64,000 nt of DNA from the NCBI GenBank assembly GCA_002327445.1, contig DCWA01000012.1:1-64000 (forward strand). The letters are read 5' to 3'. The DNA comes from Desulfobacteraceae bacterium UBA2174 (lineage in GTDB: Bacteria; Desulfobacterota; Desulfobacteria; Desulfobacterales; UBA2174). The notes under the pieces were generated by a model, which was given only the letters and a program-made list of their open reading frames with translations, was not told the DNA's origin and did no database searches. Each line of letters begins with the position of its first letter. The stretch's first letter is position 1. This document shows positions 42,632-50,682 of the stretch, in pieces. Position numbers and translations under genes: made by a program.

Positions 42632-44576
42632 GCTTTCCCCAACGCAAAAGACCATCGTGGAGGCCACCGAGGGCGCCCATCTCGTATTGGCGTCGGCCGG
42701 CAGCGGCAAAACCCGTGTTCTGACCGAACGGATCCGATGCCTGCTGGAAAATAGAAAGGCGCATTACAAGGTCTTGGGCTTGACCTTCACCAACAAGGCC
42801 GCCGAGGAGATGAAGGGCCGGCTGGCGGATATCATCGATCTCGCGGAAAGCGCTTATATCGGAACGATTCACAGCTTTTGCCAGATGATCTTAGAATCTC
42901 ATGGCCAAGCCATCGGATACCGACGTCCTCCGGTGATCATGGAACGTGAAGGCGACCGGCTTTCCTTGCTGGAGGACGTCTTGCGCAACAACCCCGTCTT
43001 GTTGCAACATTTTCAGACCATGCCGGAGGAAAGGCAAAAACGTCGTTATCTCTATGACTTGCTATCATTTATCAGCAGCCGGAAACGAACGATGCCGGGT
43101 GCGGAAAATCCCGAGGAAGAGGATCGGTTCGGTGATGAAGCCGAGATGGTTTTCCGCGAATACAACGAGCGGCTAGCCAGTCAGGGCACCATCGATTTTG
43201 ACGACATCTTGTTGCTGGCCTACCGGATCTTGACCGAGCGCCCCCAGGTCGGCCGCCTGTATTCTCGCACCTACAAGTACATTTGCGTGGATGAAGCGCA
43301 AGATCTCAACGAAGCGCAATACGCCCTGATTCATGTTTTGGCCACCGATAATGGCAATGTTCTCATGGTCGGAGATCCGAATCAGGCGATTTACGGGTTC
43401 AACGGCTCCGACCGGCGTTTCATGCTGGAATCCTTTCCCCGCGATTTTAAGGTGGAAACGTATGAAATGCGGGAAAACTATCGTTCGACCAAGGCGGTGA
43501 TTCGTGCCGCCAATACCCTTTTCCCGGACAGCATGGATGCGGCTCGCGCACCTCTGGAAGGGATTTGCGAAGCGTGGGCGCTGGAGAACGAAGAGGCCGA
43601 GGCGATATGGATCGCAAATAAAATTAGGGGATTGCTGGGGGAACGAAACCATCCCGAGATCGATGGAGACATCACTTTGCACCGCATGGCGGTGCTGGCG
43701 CGCAACCGGTATGTTTTCCAACCCTTGGAAAAGATCCTTCAGGATAGTGAGCTCCCCTTTTATCTCAAAAGGGCCGGATCGTCCGGGGACATGGAATCGG
43801 ATATCGGTCGGGTCTTCGATCTTGGATTAAGGATTCTGGTAAATCCGCTGGATCGCCTCCACAGAGGTCAAATCGGCCAAATCCTCGGCATCATCACCCG
43901 CAAGGGCGACCCTGATGACGGGCTCGGCCAGCTTCGGCGGATGAACAGGCAGATCCCTCAAGAACGCCGAACCGATTTCGCCATCCTACTGGAGGCGTGG
44001 TCCTTGGTGAATGAGAATGTCAACCGTTTCCCGCAGGCCCTTTCAAAAATAAGGGATCACGCGGTCGCGGCAGCCGAGAAGGCCGACGATGGCGCCAGGG
44101 CGGAATACGCCCTGATCGTGCAGGACATGGCCTATCTCCACGATTGCTGGCAGAAATATGCGCATGACCATCCAATGGACAATCGCTCGTTGGCCCATTT
44201 CCGTAACCGGATGGCCATCGGCTTGGCCTCTCCCATAGAAAAACAAAATGGCTTGGCCCTGGCAACGGTTCATGCGGCCAAAGGTCTTGAATTCGATATC
44301 GTTTTCCTGATGGGCATGGTGGAAGGAACTTTTCCCGATTATCGCGCGGTTCGCCAAAGAGGCAAGGCTCTGGAGGAGGAAAAGAACGAAGCGTTCGTTG
44401 CCATGACCCGTGCCAAACGTTTCCTTTTCATCACGTGGCCGAAAGCCAAGTTTATGCCGTGGGACCAAGCGACACGAACCGGCCAACGGATGTCGCGGTA
44501 TCTGAAATCGTTGCCGACAGACACGTTTGAGGTAGGCCTGGAACAACTACGTGTCGCCGAAGATTGCTCCAGATAA
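42621..44576 (+). CDS. gajB: Gabija GajB: UvrD/PcrA-like helicase
   Basis: A 651-residue SF1 helicase. Motifs: Walker A LASAGSGKTRVL, motif Ia FTNKAAEEM, DEAQDLNEAQ (motif II), GDPNQAIYGFNGSD (motif III), HAAKGLEFDIVFL (motif V) and VAMTRAKRFLF (motif VI). It is longer than the roughly 500-residue Bacillus GajB, with the normal 2B region retained. In Gabija, GajB binds GajA and senses DNA ends. The overlap with gajA supports a two-gene system. Confidence 0.9.
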   Translation: MKVKLSPTQKTIVEATEGAHLVLASAGSGKTRVLTERIRCLLENRKAHYKVLGLTFTNKAAEEMKGRLADIIDLAESAYIGTIHSFCQMILESHGQAIGYRRPPVIMEREGDRLSLLEDVLRNNPVLLQHFQTMPEERQKRRYLYDLLSFISSRKRTMPGAENPEEEDRFGDEAEMVFREYNERLASQGTIDFDDILLLAYRILTERPQVGRLYSRTYKYICVDEAQDLNEAQYALIHVLATDNGNVLMVGDPNQAIYGFNGSDRRFMLESFPRDFKVETYEMRENYRSTKAVIRAANTLFPDSMDAARAPLEGICEAWALENEEAEAIWIANKIRGLLGERNHPEIDGDITLHRMAVLARNRYVFQPLEKILQDSELPFYLKRAGSSGDMESDIGRVFDLGLRILVNPLDRLHRGQIGQILGIITRKGDPDDGLGQLRRMNRQIPQERRTDFAILLEAWSLVNENVNRFPQALSKIRDHAVAAAEKADDGARAEYALIVQDMAYLHDCWQKYAHDHPMDNRSLAHFRNRMAIGLASPIEKQNGLALATVHAAKGLEFDIVFLMGMVEGTFPDYRAVRQRGKALEEEKNEAFVAMTRAKRFLFITWPKAKFMPWDQATRTGQRMSRYLKSLPTDTFEVGLEQLRVAEDCSR

Positions 44577-44600
44577 CTTCAAAGCCCTTGGAGACGCTAC

Positions 44601-45251
44601 GTGCAAGCGCAGCACATTGAACGGGGAGATATCGGGTATCCGCCGGTTTTGATTCAGCGGCTTGGCGACGCGGCCCAGCGGACATTATACGCGCTGGGCG
44701 ATCCGGGCATCCTTGGCCATCGGCTGGTCGGCCTGATCTGCTCCATTCGATGTCCGGGCAGCATCATCATCAAGACCTTCGATCTGGTTCGCCGGCTGCG
44801 GGACGCCGGGATCGTGATGGTCGGCGGTTTTCACTCGCCGATGGAAAAAGACTGTCTGGATTTGCTCTTGGGCGGCTCCCGGCCCGTGATCGTCTGTCCG
44901 GCCAGGCGGCTGCAAAACCTGAAACTGGGCCGTGAGGCCCGCGGCGCCCTGGGTCAAGGCCGCCTGCTGGTCTTGTCCTGCTTCGGCGAAGAGGCCCGCC
45001 GCATGACTTCTGCCCAGGCCATGATACGTAATGACTTGGTCGCCGCGCTTTCCTCGGCCTTGATCATACCCCATGCCAGCCGCCAGGGGCGCACCCTGAC
45101 GACCGTGCACCGGGCCCTGGGCTTCGGTTGCCCGGTCTTCACCTTTGCCGACGAGGCCAATTCCGATCTAATTGCCGCAGGGGCGGAGGTGCTTCGAAAT
45201 GCGCAAATGACCGATTGGATAAATTCCCCTTCCGGAAGCGATGAATCGTGA
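44601..45251 (+). CDS. DprA/SMF-like Rossmann protein
   Basis: A 216-residue protein with the DprA-type fold. Segments like VMVGGFHSPMEKDCLDLL, RPVIVCPARRL and HASRQGRTLTTVHRALGFGCPVF parallel the DprA sequence SGMARGIDTAAH...GxxVFAVPG. The C-terminal winged helix of competence DprA is missing. DprA-like proteins without competence domains occur in defence islands. GTG 44601 has GGAG 7 nt upstream; it lies 24 bp after gajB and overlaps the next gene. Confidence 0.65.
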   Translation: MQAQHIERGDIGYPPVLIQRLGDAAQRTLYALGDPGILGHRLVGLICSIRCPGSIIIKTFDLVRRLRDAGIVMVGGFHSPMEKDCLDLLLGGSRPVIVCPARRLQNLKLGREARGALGQGRLLVLSCFGEEARRMTSAQAMIRNDLVAALSSALIIPHASRQGRTLTTVHRALGFGCPVFTFADEANSDLIAAGAEVLRNAQMTDWINSPSGSDES

Positions 45252-45538
45252 CCAGCAAAGACCATCCTCCAGTCAACCCCTATTTCAAAACCACCGCCAT
45301 CAGCGTCGTGATGCCCCTGGCACTTTTGGTTCGAAGGGAAGCGCCGGATCCGGAGCGGCTGAAAAATGCCCGTGGGCGGATGGCGGCGGCCCGGCGGGGG
45401 ACGTTAGAAAAGCGCAAGCCCATCGGTGTGGTGGATCAAGGGGACGGGACATTCCGGGTGGTGGACGGCAACACGACGTTTCATGCTCTGCTGGCGCTTG
45501 GCGAGACCGAAGCCGTGGTCGAGGTGCTCAAGGGGTGA
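45248..45538 (+). CDS. Small ParB-like fold protein
   Basis: A 96-residue protein from GTG 45248 (GTGA overlap with the DprA-like gene). The end, KPIGVVDQGDGTFRVVDGN...ALLALGETEAVVEVLKG, follows the ParB/sulfiredoxin pattern (xxVxDGxHRxxAxxxxG). Its exact role is unknown. As a tight pair with a DprA-like gene at the end of the island it may be a separate two-gene unit. Confidence 0.55.
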   Translation: MTSKDHPPVNPYFKTTAISVVMPLALLVRREAPDPERLKNARGRMAAARRGTLEKRKPIGVVDQGDGTFRVVDGNTTFHALLALGETEAVVEVLKG

Positions 45539-45581
45539 AACAGCAGCCCCATCTGACGTTTTATGATCCAGATTCCGCGGG

Positions 45582-45827
45582 TTACCCTTTGCCCTGAATT
45601 GCGGCGATGTCCGCCTCCAATTCGTCCGCCATCAGCATGGCTTCGGATTCGGAAATCTCCGAGCCTCTCCAGCAAATCTTGTGACAGGCATCGGGATCCT
45701 CGATTTCGGTCCATTTGTCCATGGAGCGGCCGTCCATCCGGAATACCCGCCCGCCGACGCGCTCGATGGCGAAGGCCACGGCGTCGACATCCTTTTCCAC
45801 GAAACGAAAATTTTTGCTCAGAGACAT
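45582..45827 (-). CDS. Conserved small protein of unknown function
   Basis: An 81-residue acidic protein if started at ATG 45827. The alternative TTG at 45881 would add 18 residues. Segments VDAVAFAIERVGGRVFRMDG and ADELEADIAAIQGKG suggest a mixed alpha/beta small domain. I do not recognise a family. It converges on the end of the defence island and lies upstream of nothing obvious; the tetR gene is its nearest co-oriented neighbour. Confidence 0.45.
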   Translation of the reverse strand: MSLSKNFRFVEKDVDAVAFAIERVGGRVFRMDGRSMDKWTEIEDPDACHKICWRGSEISESEAMLMADELEADIAAIQGKG

Positions 45828-45893
45828 CTCCGATATTCCCCAATCATTCGAAAAACGATTCAGTTTTAGGGATTTGGACAATGGTGGCGGGAT

Positions 45894-46523
45894 TCATCCC
45901 GTCATCGCCTCTGAATCCTTGAACAAGAAGCGGCGGATCATTTCCGCCAGGGCGTCGATGATCCGGTCCCGATGCAGGGGGGCATCGAAAATCTTAATAC
46001 TGTGGACGGTCATCTCCACCGCGTTGGCGACCACGGCCGCCGCCGCCTCCAGGTCCGTCACCCGCAGACGGTCTTCCACCTGGCGCAGCGTTCCCACCAG
46101 TTGGGCGTTGATCTGGCGCTCGATTTCCGTGTGATACTCCTTTACTTCCGGGTCGGCATAGCACATCACCATCGCTTCGCGGTCGAACTCGGGCGACAGG
46201 TCGTGAGCCGCCAGAAGCGACTCGATGATGGCCCGCACGATGGTCGCTCCCCCCAGGGTCTCGATGCGCTGGCGGTTCTGTTCCCGCAGGATCCGGATGA
46301 TCTGCTCCTGCTTGTAGGCCTTGAAGACCTCCATGAACAGGACCTTCTTGTTCTTGAAATAGGAGTAGAAGCTGCCGATGGACACGCCGGCCTGGCTGGC
46401 GATCTCCTTGGAGTTGGTGCCGTGGAACCCCTTGGCCGAAAACATCTCCCGAGCCGCGGCGAGGATGCTGTCGCGGGTTTCGATGCTGCGCTGCTGCTGG
46501 GGAATGCGGGTTTCTGGGCTCAT
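45894..46523 (-). CDS. TetR-family transcriptional regulator
   Basis: A 209-residue regulator. The N-terminal helix-turn-helix is typical (FHGTNSKEIASQAGVSIGSFYSYFKNKKVLF, positions about 33-63). The C-terminal half is a variable ligand-binding domain. The ATG at 46523 has GGGGAAGAG upstream. It is transcribed divergently from the secreted repeat protein, whose promoter mirrors its own (see 46642-46723), so mutual control is plausible. The ligand is unknown. Confidence 0.9.
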   Translation of the reverse strand: MSPETRIPQQQRSIETRDSILAAAREMFSAKGFHGTNSKEIASQAGVSIGSFYSYFKNKKVLFMEVFKAYKQEQIIRILREQNRQRIETLGGATIVRAIIESLLAAHDLSPEFDREAMVMCYADPEVKEYHTEIERQINAQLVGTLRQVEDRLRVTDLEAAAAVVANAVEMTVHSIKIFDAPLHRDRIIDALAEMIRRFLFKDSEAMTG

Positions 46524-46641
46524 TTCTCTTCCCCTGATCGGTTTTCGGCGCCTCCGCCCCTCGCTTCGGCGCGCCAGGGCGATTCTTGACGCCGACTTTT
46601 TGTTTCACTCCCGGTTAACATCTTTTTTTACTTGATTTTGT

Positions 46642-46723
46642 ATTTTTTTGCCAGCCATTGTCAAGAAAATTGAATAAAAGTTCGATTTTTAGTCTTGACA
46701 AGGCGAACCAAAGCTCATATTGT
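46642..46723. promoter_or_regulatory. Mirror-image divergent promoters between tetR and the secreted protein gene
   Basis: On the plus strand, TTGACA (46695-46700), a 17-bp spacer and TATTGT (46718-46723) form the promoter of the 46797 gene. On the minus strand, TTGACA (46664-46659) with TACAAA about 16 bp on forms that of tetR. The two -35 regions lie inside a 9-bp inverted repeat, TTGTCAAGA (46658-46666) and TCTTGACAA (46693-46701). One TetR dimer pair could block both promoters. Confidence 0.55.
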
Positions 46724-46796
46724 GGCTTTAACATGAACGATGGGTCGTGTTCGGAAAACACACTTGAGATGATTTCGAGAAAAGGAGGCGACAACC

Positions 46797-47210
46797 ATGA
46801 AAAAAATCAATCGGATCGGATTGGTAGCGGTCGTATTGGGAATGGTGGCAGGGCCGGCTCTGGCCGCGTCTGGTGACATCCTCAACCTCGGCACAGTGGA
46901 AATGTCCCGCGGTGACCTGGAGCAGCTGCGGGCCATGGTGGCGGGCGAGGCGATGCCCGCGGCCGAGGCGCCGGTTGCCGAGCCCCGGGTGAACGTGGGG
47001 ACCGTCGAGGTGGCCCAAAGCGACCTGGACCGCATCCGGGCGTTGATGGCGGGTGCCGAGTCGGCCTCGCAAATGGCGGGGGCCGGGGAGGAAGTGGTCA
47101 ATGTGGGCCGGGTGGCCTTGCCGCGGTCCGAGTTCGAGGCTCTCAAGATGCAGGTCACGGACCACCTGAAGGATATCCAGACCCACTTGGCCCGGGTCGA
47201 GCGGCGTTGA
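46797..47210 (+). CDS. Secreted protein with three internal repeats
   Basis: A 137-residue protein with a cleavable signal peptide (MKKINRIGLVAVVLGMVAGPALA) and an AAGGAGG ribosome site. The mature part is three degenerate repeats of about 30 residues: ILNLGTVEMSRGDLEQLRAM, RVNVGTVEVAQSDLDRIRAL and VVNVGRVALPRSEFEALKMQ. Each begins with a short beta-like segment and ends in a helix. I recognise no family. It is likely periplasmic. The nearest regulator is the divergent TetR protein. Confidence 0.7.
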   Translation: MKKINRIGLVAVVLGMVAGPALAASGDILNLGTVEMSRGDLEQLRAMVAGEAMPAAEAPVAEPRVNVGTVEVAQSDLDRIRALMAGAESASQMAGAGEEVVNVGRVALPRSEFEALKMQVTDHLKDIQTHLARVERR

Positions 47211-47242
47211 TGGAAAAGACCGGCGGCGTTTCCCCTGACGGC

Positions 47243-47298
47243 GGCCACAGAGAATCCGGGGACCATCCCTTGCCCCCGTCTCCGGGTTCTCTGTGGCC
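47243..47298. terminator. Strong bidirectional hairpin between convergent genes
   Basis: Left arm 47243-47263 and right arm 47278-47298 are complementary over 21 bp with about two non-Watson-Crick positions, around a 14-nt loop. It lies 33 bp after the secreted-protein stop and before the convergent dnaJ-like stop. Long hairpins without a T run at such positions usually end transcription or protect mRNA ends for both genes. Confidence 0.6.
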
Positions 47299-47343
47299 AG
47301 CCTGATCGAGAGGTGATTTTCAGCGGTGGACGCTCCGGGCGGA

Positions 47344-48141
47344 TTAGGGCCGACGCTTGAAAAGCCCCTTGATCCGCTCCCAGAGTCCCCGGTGGATGAC
47401 CACCTTCAAATAGAGGTCTCCGGCCGGCCCGCCCCCGCTTCCCGGCATCCCCATGCCGGACAGCCGGATGCGCTGTCCATCCCTCACCCCGGGCGGAATC
47501 TTCACCACCAGTTTTTTGCCCAGCTTCTGGTGGGTGTAGGCCCAGGGGCCGCCGCGGGCGGCCTGTTCTTCGCTCAGGCGGATGGTGTCGGTGCTATCCC
47601 GTCCGCGCTTGGGGGCGGTCGTGCCGCCGAAACCGGTCTTGAGGAGCCTGGCGAACTGGCCCAGCGTCCGTTGGCTCCGGCTTCCGTTCACTCCCTGCGG
47701 CCTTTTACCGCCAAACCCCCCGGTGAAAACGAATCCGCGGCCGAACATGCCGGGCCTGCGGAATTCGAACCGCCGATAGTGCGGCCCGTAGACATCCTTG
47801 AAGATTTCGTCCACCCCCCGCAGCCCGAAGGCGCGGGCCAACTCCTCGAAGATCTGGTCGATGTCCGATCCCCGGAAGATGTCCTGGTCCGAGTGGCTCG
47901 TGCGGAAATGGGTATGGGCCGTGTCCCCGAACTGCTGGCGCAGGGTGTCGTATTCAGCCCTCCGCCGGGAGTTGGACAAGACGGCGTAGGCCTCGTTGAT
48001 CGTTTTCATCCGCTCGGCACCGTCTCCGGGATTGCGGTCCGGGTGGTACTTGAGGGCCAGTTGGCGGAAGGCTTCCTTGATCTCCTTCGGACTGGCCTGG
48101 GGGGAAACCCCCAGGACCTGGTAGTAGTCGATCTGGTTCAT
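47344..48141 (-). CDS. DnaJ-domain co-chaperone, CbpA/DnaJ-like
   Basis: A 265-residue protein from ATG 48141. The J domain occupies residues 1-70 with the HPD motif in LKYHPDRNPGD, which stimulates DnaK ATPase. A Gly/Phe-containing linker and a C-terminal client-binding domain (KLVVKIPPGVRDGQRIRLSGMG) follow. The zinc-finger domain of full DnaJ is absent, as in CbpA. The middle (about 90-160) is atypical and probably lineage specific. Confidence 0.85.
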   Translation of the reverse strand: MNQIDYYQVLGVSPQASPKEIKEAFRQLALKYHPDRNPGDGAERMKTINEAYAVLSNSRRRAEYDTLRQQFGDTAHTHFRTSHSDQDIFRGSDIDQIFEELARAFGLRGVDEIFKDVYGPHYRRFEFRRPGMFGRGFVFTGGFGGKRPQGVNGSRSQRTLGQFARLLKTGFGGTTAPKRGRDSTDTIRLSEEQAARGGPWAYTHQKLGKKLVVKIPPGVRDGQRIRLSGMGMPGSGGGPAGDLYLKVVIHRGLWERIKGLFKRRP

Positions 48142-48381
48142 GGCTCCGTGCTTGTTGGCTTCAAATGAAGAGACCTGAAGAAGTGGGTCCGGAAAAACAG
48201 GCTGAATTATGATCCGCGGACCCGGCGCTGTCAACAAAGGGGCGGGGGTTTTTCAAAACGACGGTTTTTCGAGGGGTTCGACGCTGCCACAAGGCGATTT
48301 CGCCCTTGTTTGAAATATGCTATGAAGCCGTTGGTTCGCATCCAAAACGGAAAAATCAAGATCACGAAGGAGCCATCGCCC

Positions 48382-48948
48382 ATGCCCAAGGCCAGCAACC
48401 TGAAAAAAGGCGACGTCATTCGTTTGAAAAACCAGATTTACTTCACCCGCCACATCGAAGTGCAGACCCCGTCGGCCCGCGGCTCGGCCACCCTGTACAA
48501 GGTCCGCTTCGCCGAGGTGCGCAGCGGACAGAAGCTCGACCAGGTTTTCAAGGGCAACGACGAGCTGGAGGAGGTGGAGCTGGAGCGCCGGCCGGCCAGC
48601 TACCTGTACCGCGACGGCGACAGCTTCGTTTTCATGGACAGCGAGAACTACGAGCAGCACACCCTGTCCGCCGAAGCCCTGGGAGAGGACGCCGACTGGC
48701 TGGCCGACGGCCTGGAAGGGGTCTTCGTGCTGTTGCTCGACGGTCAGCCGCTGTGCATCCAGCTTCCCCAGACGGTGGACCTGGAAATCGTGGACACCCC
48801 GCCGGTGATCAAGGGGGCCACAGCCACCAACCGCAACAAGCCGGCCACCTTGTCCAACGGCGTGGTGGTCCAGGTCCCCGAATACCTGGAAAGCGGCACC
48901 CTGGTGCGCGTCAACACCGAGACGGGCAAGTTCATGTCCCGGGTCTAG
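48382..48948 (+). CDS. yeiP: Elongation factor P-like protein YeiP
   Basis: A 188-residue EF-P family protein. The ATG at 48382 follows an AAGGAG site by 8 nt and gives the expected N-terminus (MPKASNLKKGDVIRLKN). The three-domain beta-barrel layout is intact: KOW-like N domain, then two OB domains ending GTLVRVNTETGKFMSRV. The tip loop has ARGSAT, lacking the lysine modified in EF-P, as in YeiP. It helps ribosomes through difficult peptide motifs. The trp leader region begins just after its stop. Confidence 0.88.
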   Translation: MPKASNLKKGDVIRLKNQIYFTRHIEVQTPSARGSATLYKVRFAEVRSGQKLDQVFKGNDELEEVELERRPASYLYRDGDSFVFMDSENYEQHTLSAEALGEDADWLADGLEGVFVLLLDGQPLCIQLPQTVDLEIVDTPPVIKGATATNRNKPATLSNGVVVQVPEYLESGTLVRVNTETGKFMSRV

Positions 48949-48993
48949 ATTTGTCTTGACAACTTGACCACGGGTGCAGTAACGCATCTGACC

Positions 48994-49080
48994 ATGAACA
49001 CTGCTTTCAGAGCATGGAGGTTCCAGGCCGCGGTCACCCGTTACTGGCGCAGGACCGTGCGGTGGGGCCCCTTGCCCTGA
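48994..49080 (+). CDS. Putative trp leader peptide (28 residues, three Trp codons)
   Basis: An ATG at 48994 opens a 28-codon frame ending TGA 49078-49080. Tryptophan codons stand at positions 8, 18 and 23, about ten-fold above average use. It lies upstream of trpB2 and overlaps hairpin-forming segments (next entry), the classical layout of transcription attenuation. No strong ribosome binding site precedes it and the Trp codons are not adjacent, which are the weak points. Confidence 0.5.
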   Translation: MNTAFRAWRFQAAVTRYWRRTVRWGPLP

Positions 49081-49149
49081 TGTCGCGCCCCAGGCGCAGG
49101 CGGCATTGCAGCCCACCGCGGAAGACCGGCGGCGGGCTTTTGTTTTTTT
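49028..49149 (+). promoter_or_regulatory. Candidate trp attenuator: mutually exclusive hairpins and terminator
   Basis: Segment 1 (49028-49035, CCGCGGTC) pairs with segment 2 (49053-49062). Segment 2 also pairs perfectly over 8 bp (GCGGTGGG, 49059-49066) with segment 3 (CCCACCGC, 49112-49119). Segment 3 in turn forms the terminator with segment 4 (49129-49137; 9-bp stem, one mismatch), followed by TTTTGTTTTTTT. A ribosome stalled at Trp codon 8 or 18 would leave 2:3 (antiterminator) free; one reaching the stop codon would cover segment 2 and let 3:4 form. Confidence 0.55.
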
Positions 49150-49160
49150 ATCGTGAAAAT

Positions 49161-49228
49161 ACCCCCCCCCTCATCCTGACCCTCTCCCCCACCGGGTGGA
49201 GAGGGGATGATTTTCATGAGTGGGGGGT
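49161..49228. repeat. Nested inverted repeat upstream of trpB2
   Basis: Outer arms (ACCCCCCCCCTCAT at 49161-49174, ATGAGTGGGGGGT at 49216-49228) enclose a second hairpin (CCTCTCC 49181-49187, GGAGAGG 49198-49204). It looks like a REP-type intergenic repeat that landed between the attenuator and the gene. Confidence 0.6.
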
Positions 49229-49305
49229 GACCAAATCCCGGTCATGATGGTTTGACCCGGACAGCGCCGTCGTTTCAATTCAAGGCCACGCAAGGAGGAT
49301 GCCTG

Positions 49306-50682
49306 ATGGAGCCGAAGTCGATCATCCTGCCCCAGGACCGGATGCCCCGCCAATGGTACAACATTCTGGCCGACATCAAGCTCAACCCGCCCCTGGGCCC
49401 CGGTGGCAAGCCGATCCGGCCCGAGGATCTGGCCCCGGTTTTTCCGATGAACCTCATCGAGCAGGAAGTCTCCAGCGACCGCTGGATCGACATTCCCGAG
49501 CCGGTGTTGGACGTGCTGCGCATCTGGCGCCCCAGCCCCCTGACCCGGGCATCGCGCTTCGAAAAGGCCCTGGGTACCCCGGCGCGGATCTACTTCAAAA
49601 ACGAGTCGGTGAGCCCACCGGGCAGCCACAAGCCCAACACCGCCGTTCCCCAGGCCTACTACAACAAGGTGTTCGGCATCGAGCGGATCACCACCGAGAC
49701 CGGCGCCGGCCAGTGGGGGAGCGCCCTGGCCTTCGCCTGCGCCCAGTTCGGTCTGGCGTGCAAGGTGTTCATGGTACGGGTGAGCTTCGACCAAAAGCCT
49801 TATCGCAAGGCGATGATGCAGACCTGGGGGGCCACCTGCGTCCCCAGCCCCAGCACCGAGACCAAGGCCGGCCGCGACGCCCTGGCCCGGGACCCCGATA
49901 CCCCGGGCAGCCTCGGCATCGCCATCAGCGAAGCGGTGGAGCAGGCGGTCTCCGATACCAGCGGCAAGACCCGCTACTCGCTGGGCAGCGTGCTCAACCA
50001 CGTGATGCTGCATCAGACCATCATCGGGCTGGAGACCCGCGAGCAGTTCAAGCTGATCGGCGTCGAGCCGGACGTGGTGATCGGATGCGCCGGCGGCGGG
50101 AGCAACTTCGCCGGCCTGGCGTTTCCCTATCTGCTCGAAAAGGTCAACGGCCGGCAGATCGAGATCTACCCCGTGGAACCGGCGGCCTGCCCCACCATGA
50201 CCCGGGCGCCCTTCGTCTACGACCACGGCGACATCGCCGGCTACACCCCGCTCCTGCCGATGCACAGCCTAGGACACACCTTCGTGCCCCCGCCCATCCA
50301 CGCCGGCGGCCTGCGCTACCATGGCATGTCGCCCACGGTGAGCCAGTTGATCGACGAGGGCCTGCTCGCCCCGCGGGCCGTCAAGCAGCTCGCCTCCTAC
50401 GAGGCCGGGGTGCTGTTTGCCCGCAGCGAGGGGATCATCCCGGCGCCGGAGACCTGCAACGCCCTGGCCTGCGTGGTGGAGGAAGCCCTCAAGGCCAAGG
50501 AGGAGGGCCGGGAGAAGACCATCGTGGTCAGTTTCAGCGGCCACGGGCTCCTCGACCTGGGGGCCTACGAAAAGTACCTGGCCGGCCAGCTCACAGACGT
50601 CGGCATGAGCGATGAACAGCTCGCCGAAGCGATGGACACGGTGAAAGACTACCCGCGGCCGGCCCACCTGAAGAGCCGATGA
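49306..50682 (+). CDS. trpB: Tryptophan synthase beta chain, TrpB2 type
   Basis: A 458-residue PLP enzyme converting indole and serine to tryptophan. The PLP lysine lies in SPPGSHKPNTAVPQAYY (about residue 112), the glycine-rich phosphate loop is CAGGGSNFAGLAF and the serine-site region is TETGAGQWGSALAFA. The long N-terminal extension and length define TrpB2, which often works without TrpA. AAGGAGG 7 nt before ATG 49306 decides the start over an earlier frame. The leader suggests control by tryptophan. A small Cys-rich gene overlaps its stop. Confidence 0.93.
   Translation: MEPKSIILPQDRMPRQWYNILADIKLNPPLGPGGKPIRPEDLAPVFPMNLIEQEVSSDRWIDIPEPVLDVLRIWRPSPLTRASRFEKALGTPARIYFKNESVSPPGSHKPNTAVPQAYYNKVFGIERITTETGAGQWGSALAFACAQFGLACKVFMVRVSFDQKPYRKAMMQTWGATCVPSPSTETKAGRDALARDPDTPGSLGIAISEAVEQAVSDTSGKTRYSLGSVLNHVMLHQTIIGLETREQFKLIGVEPDVVIGCAGGGSNFAGLAFPYLLEKVNGRQIEIYPVEPAACPTMTRAPFVYDHGDIAGYTPLLPMHSLGHTFVPPPIHAGGLRYHGMSPTVSQLIDEGLLAPRAVKQLASYEAGVLFARSEGIIPAPETCNALACVVEEALKAKEEGREKTIVVSFSGHGLLDLGAYEKYLAGQLTDVGMSDEQLAEAMDTVKDYPRPAHLKSR

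Noticed and set aside
48972..49114. 6S-like or other free-standing RNA gene
   Set aside because: Long pairing (GGGTGCAG with the GCAGCCC region) is possible, but the Trp-rich frame and the 1:2/2:3/3:4 layout before trpB explain the structure better.
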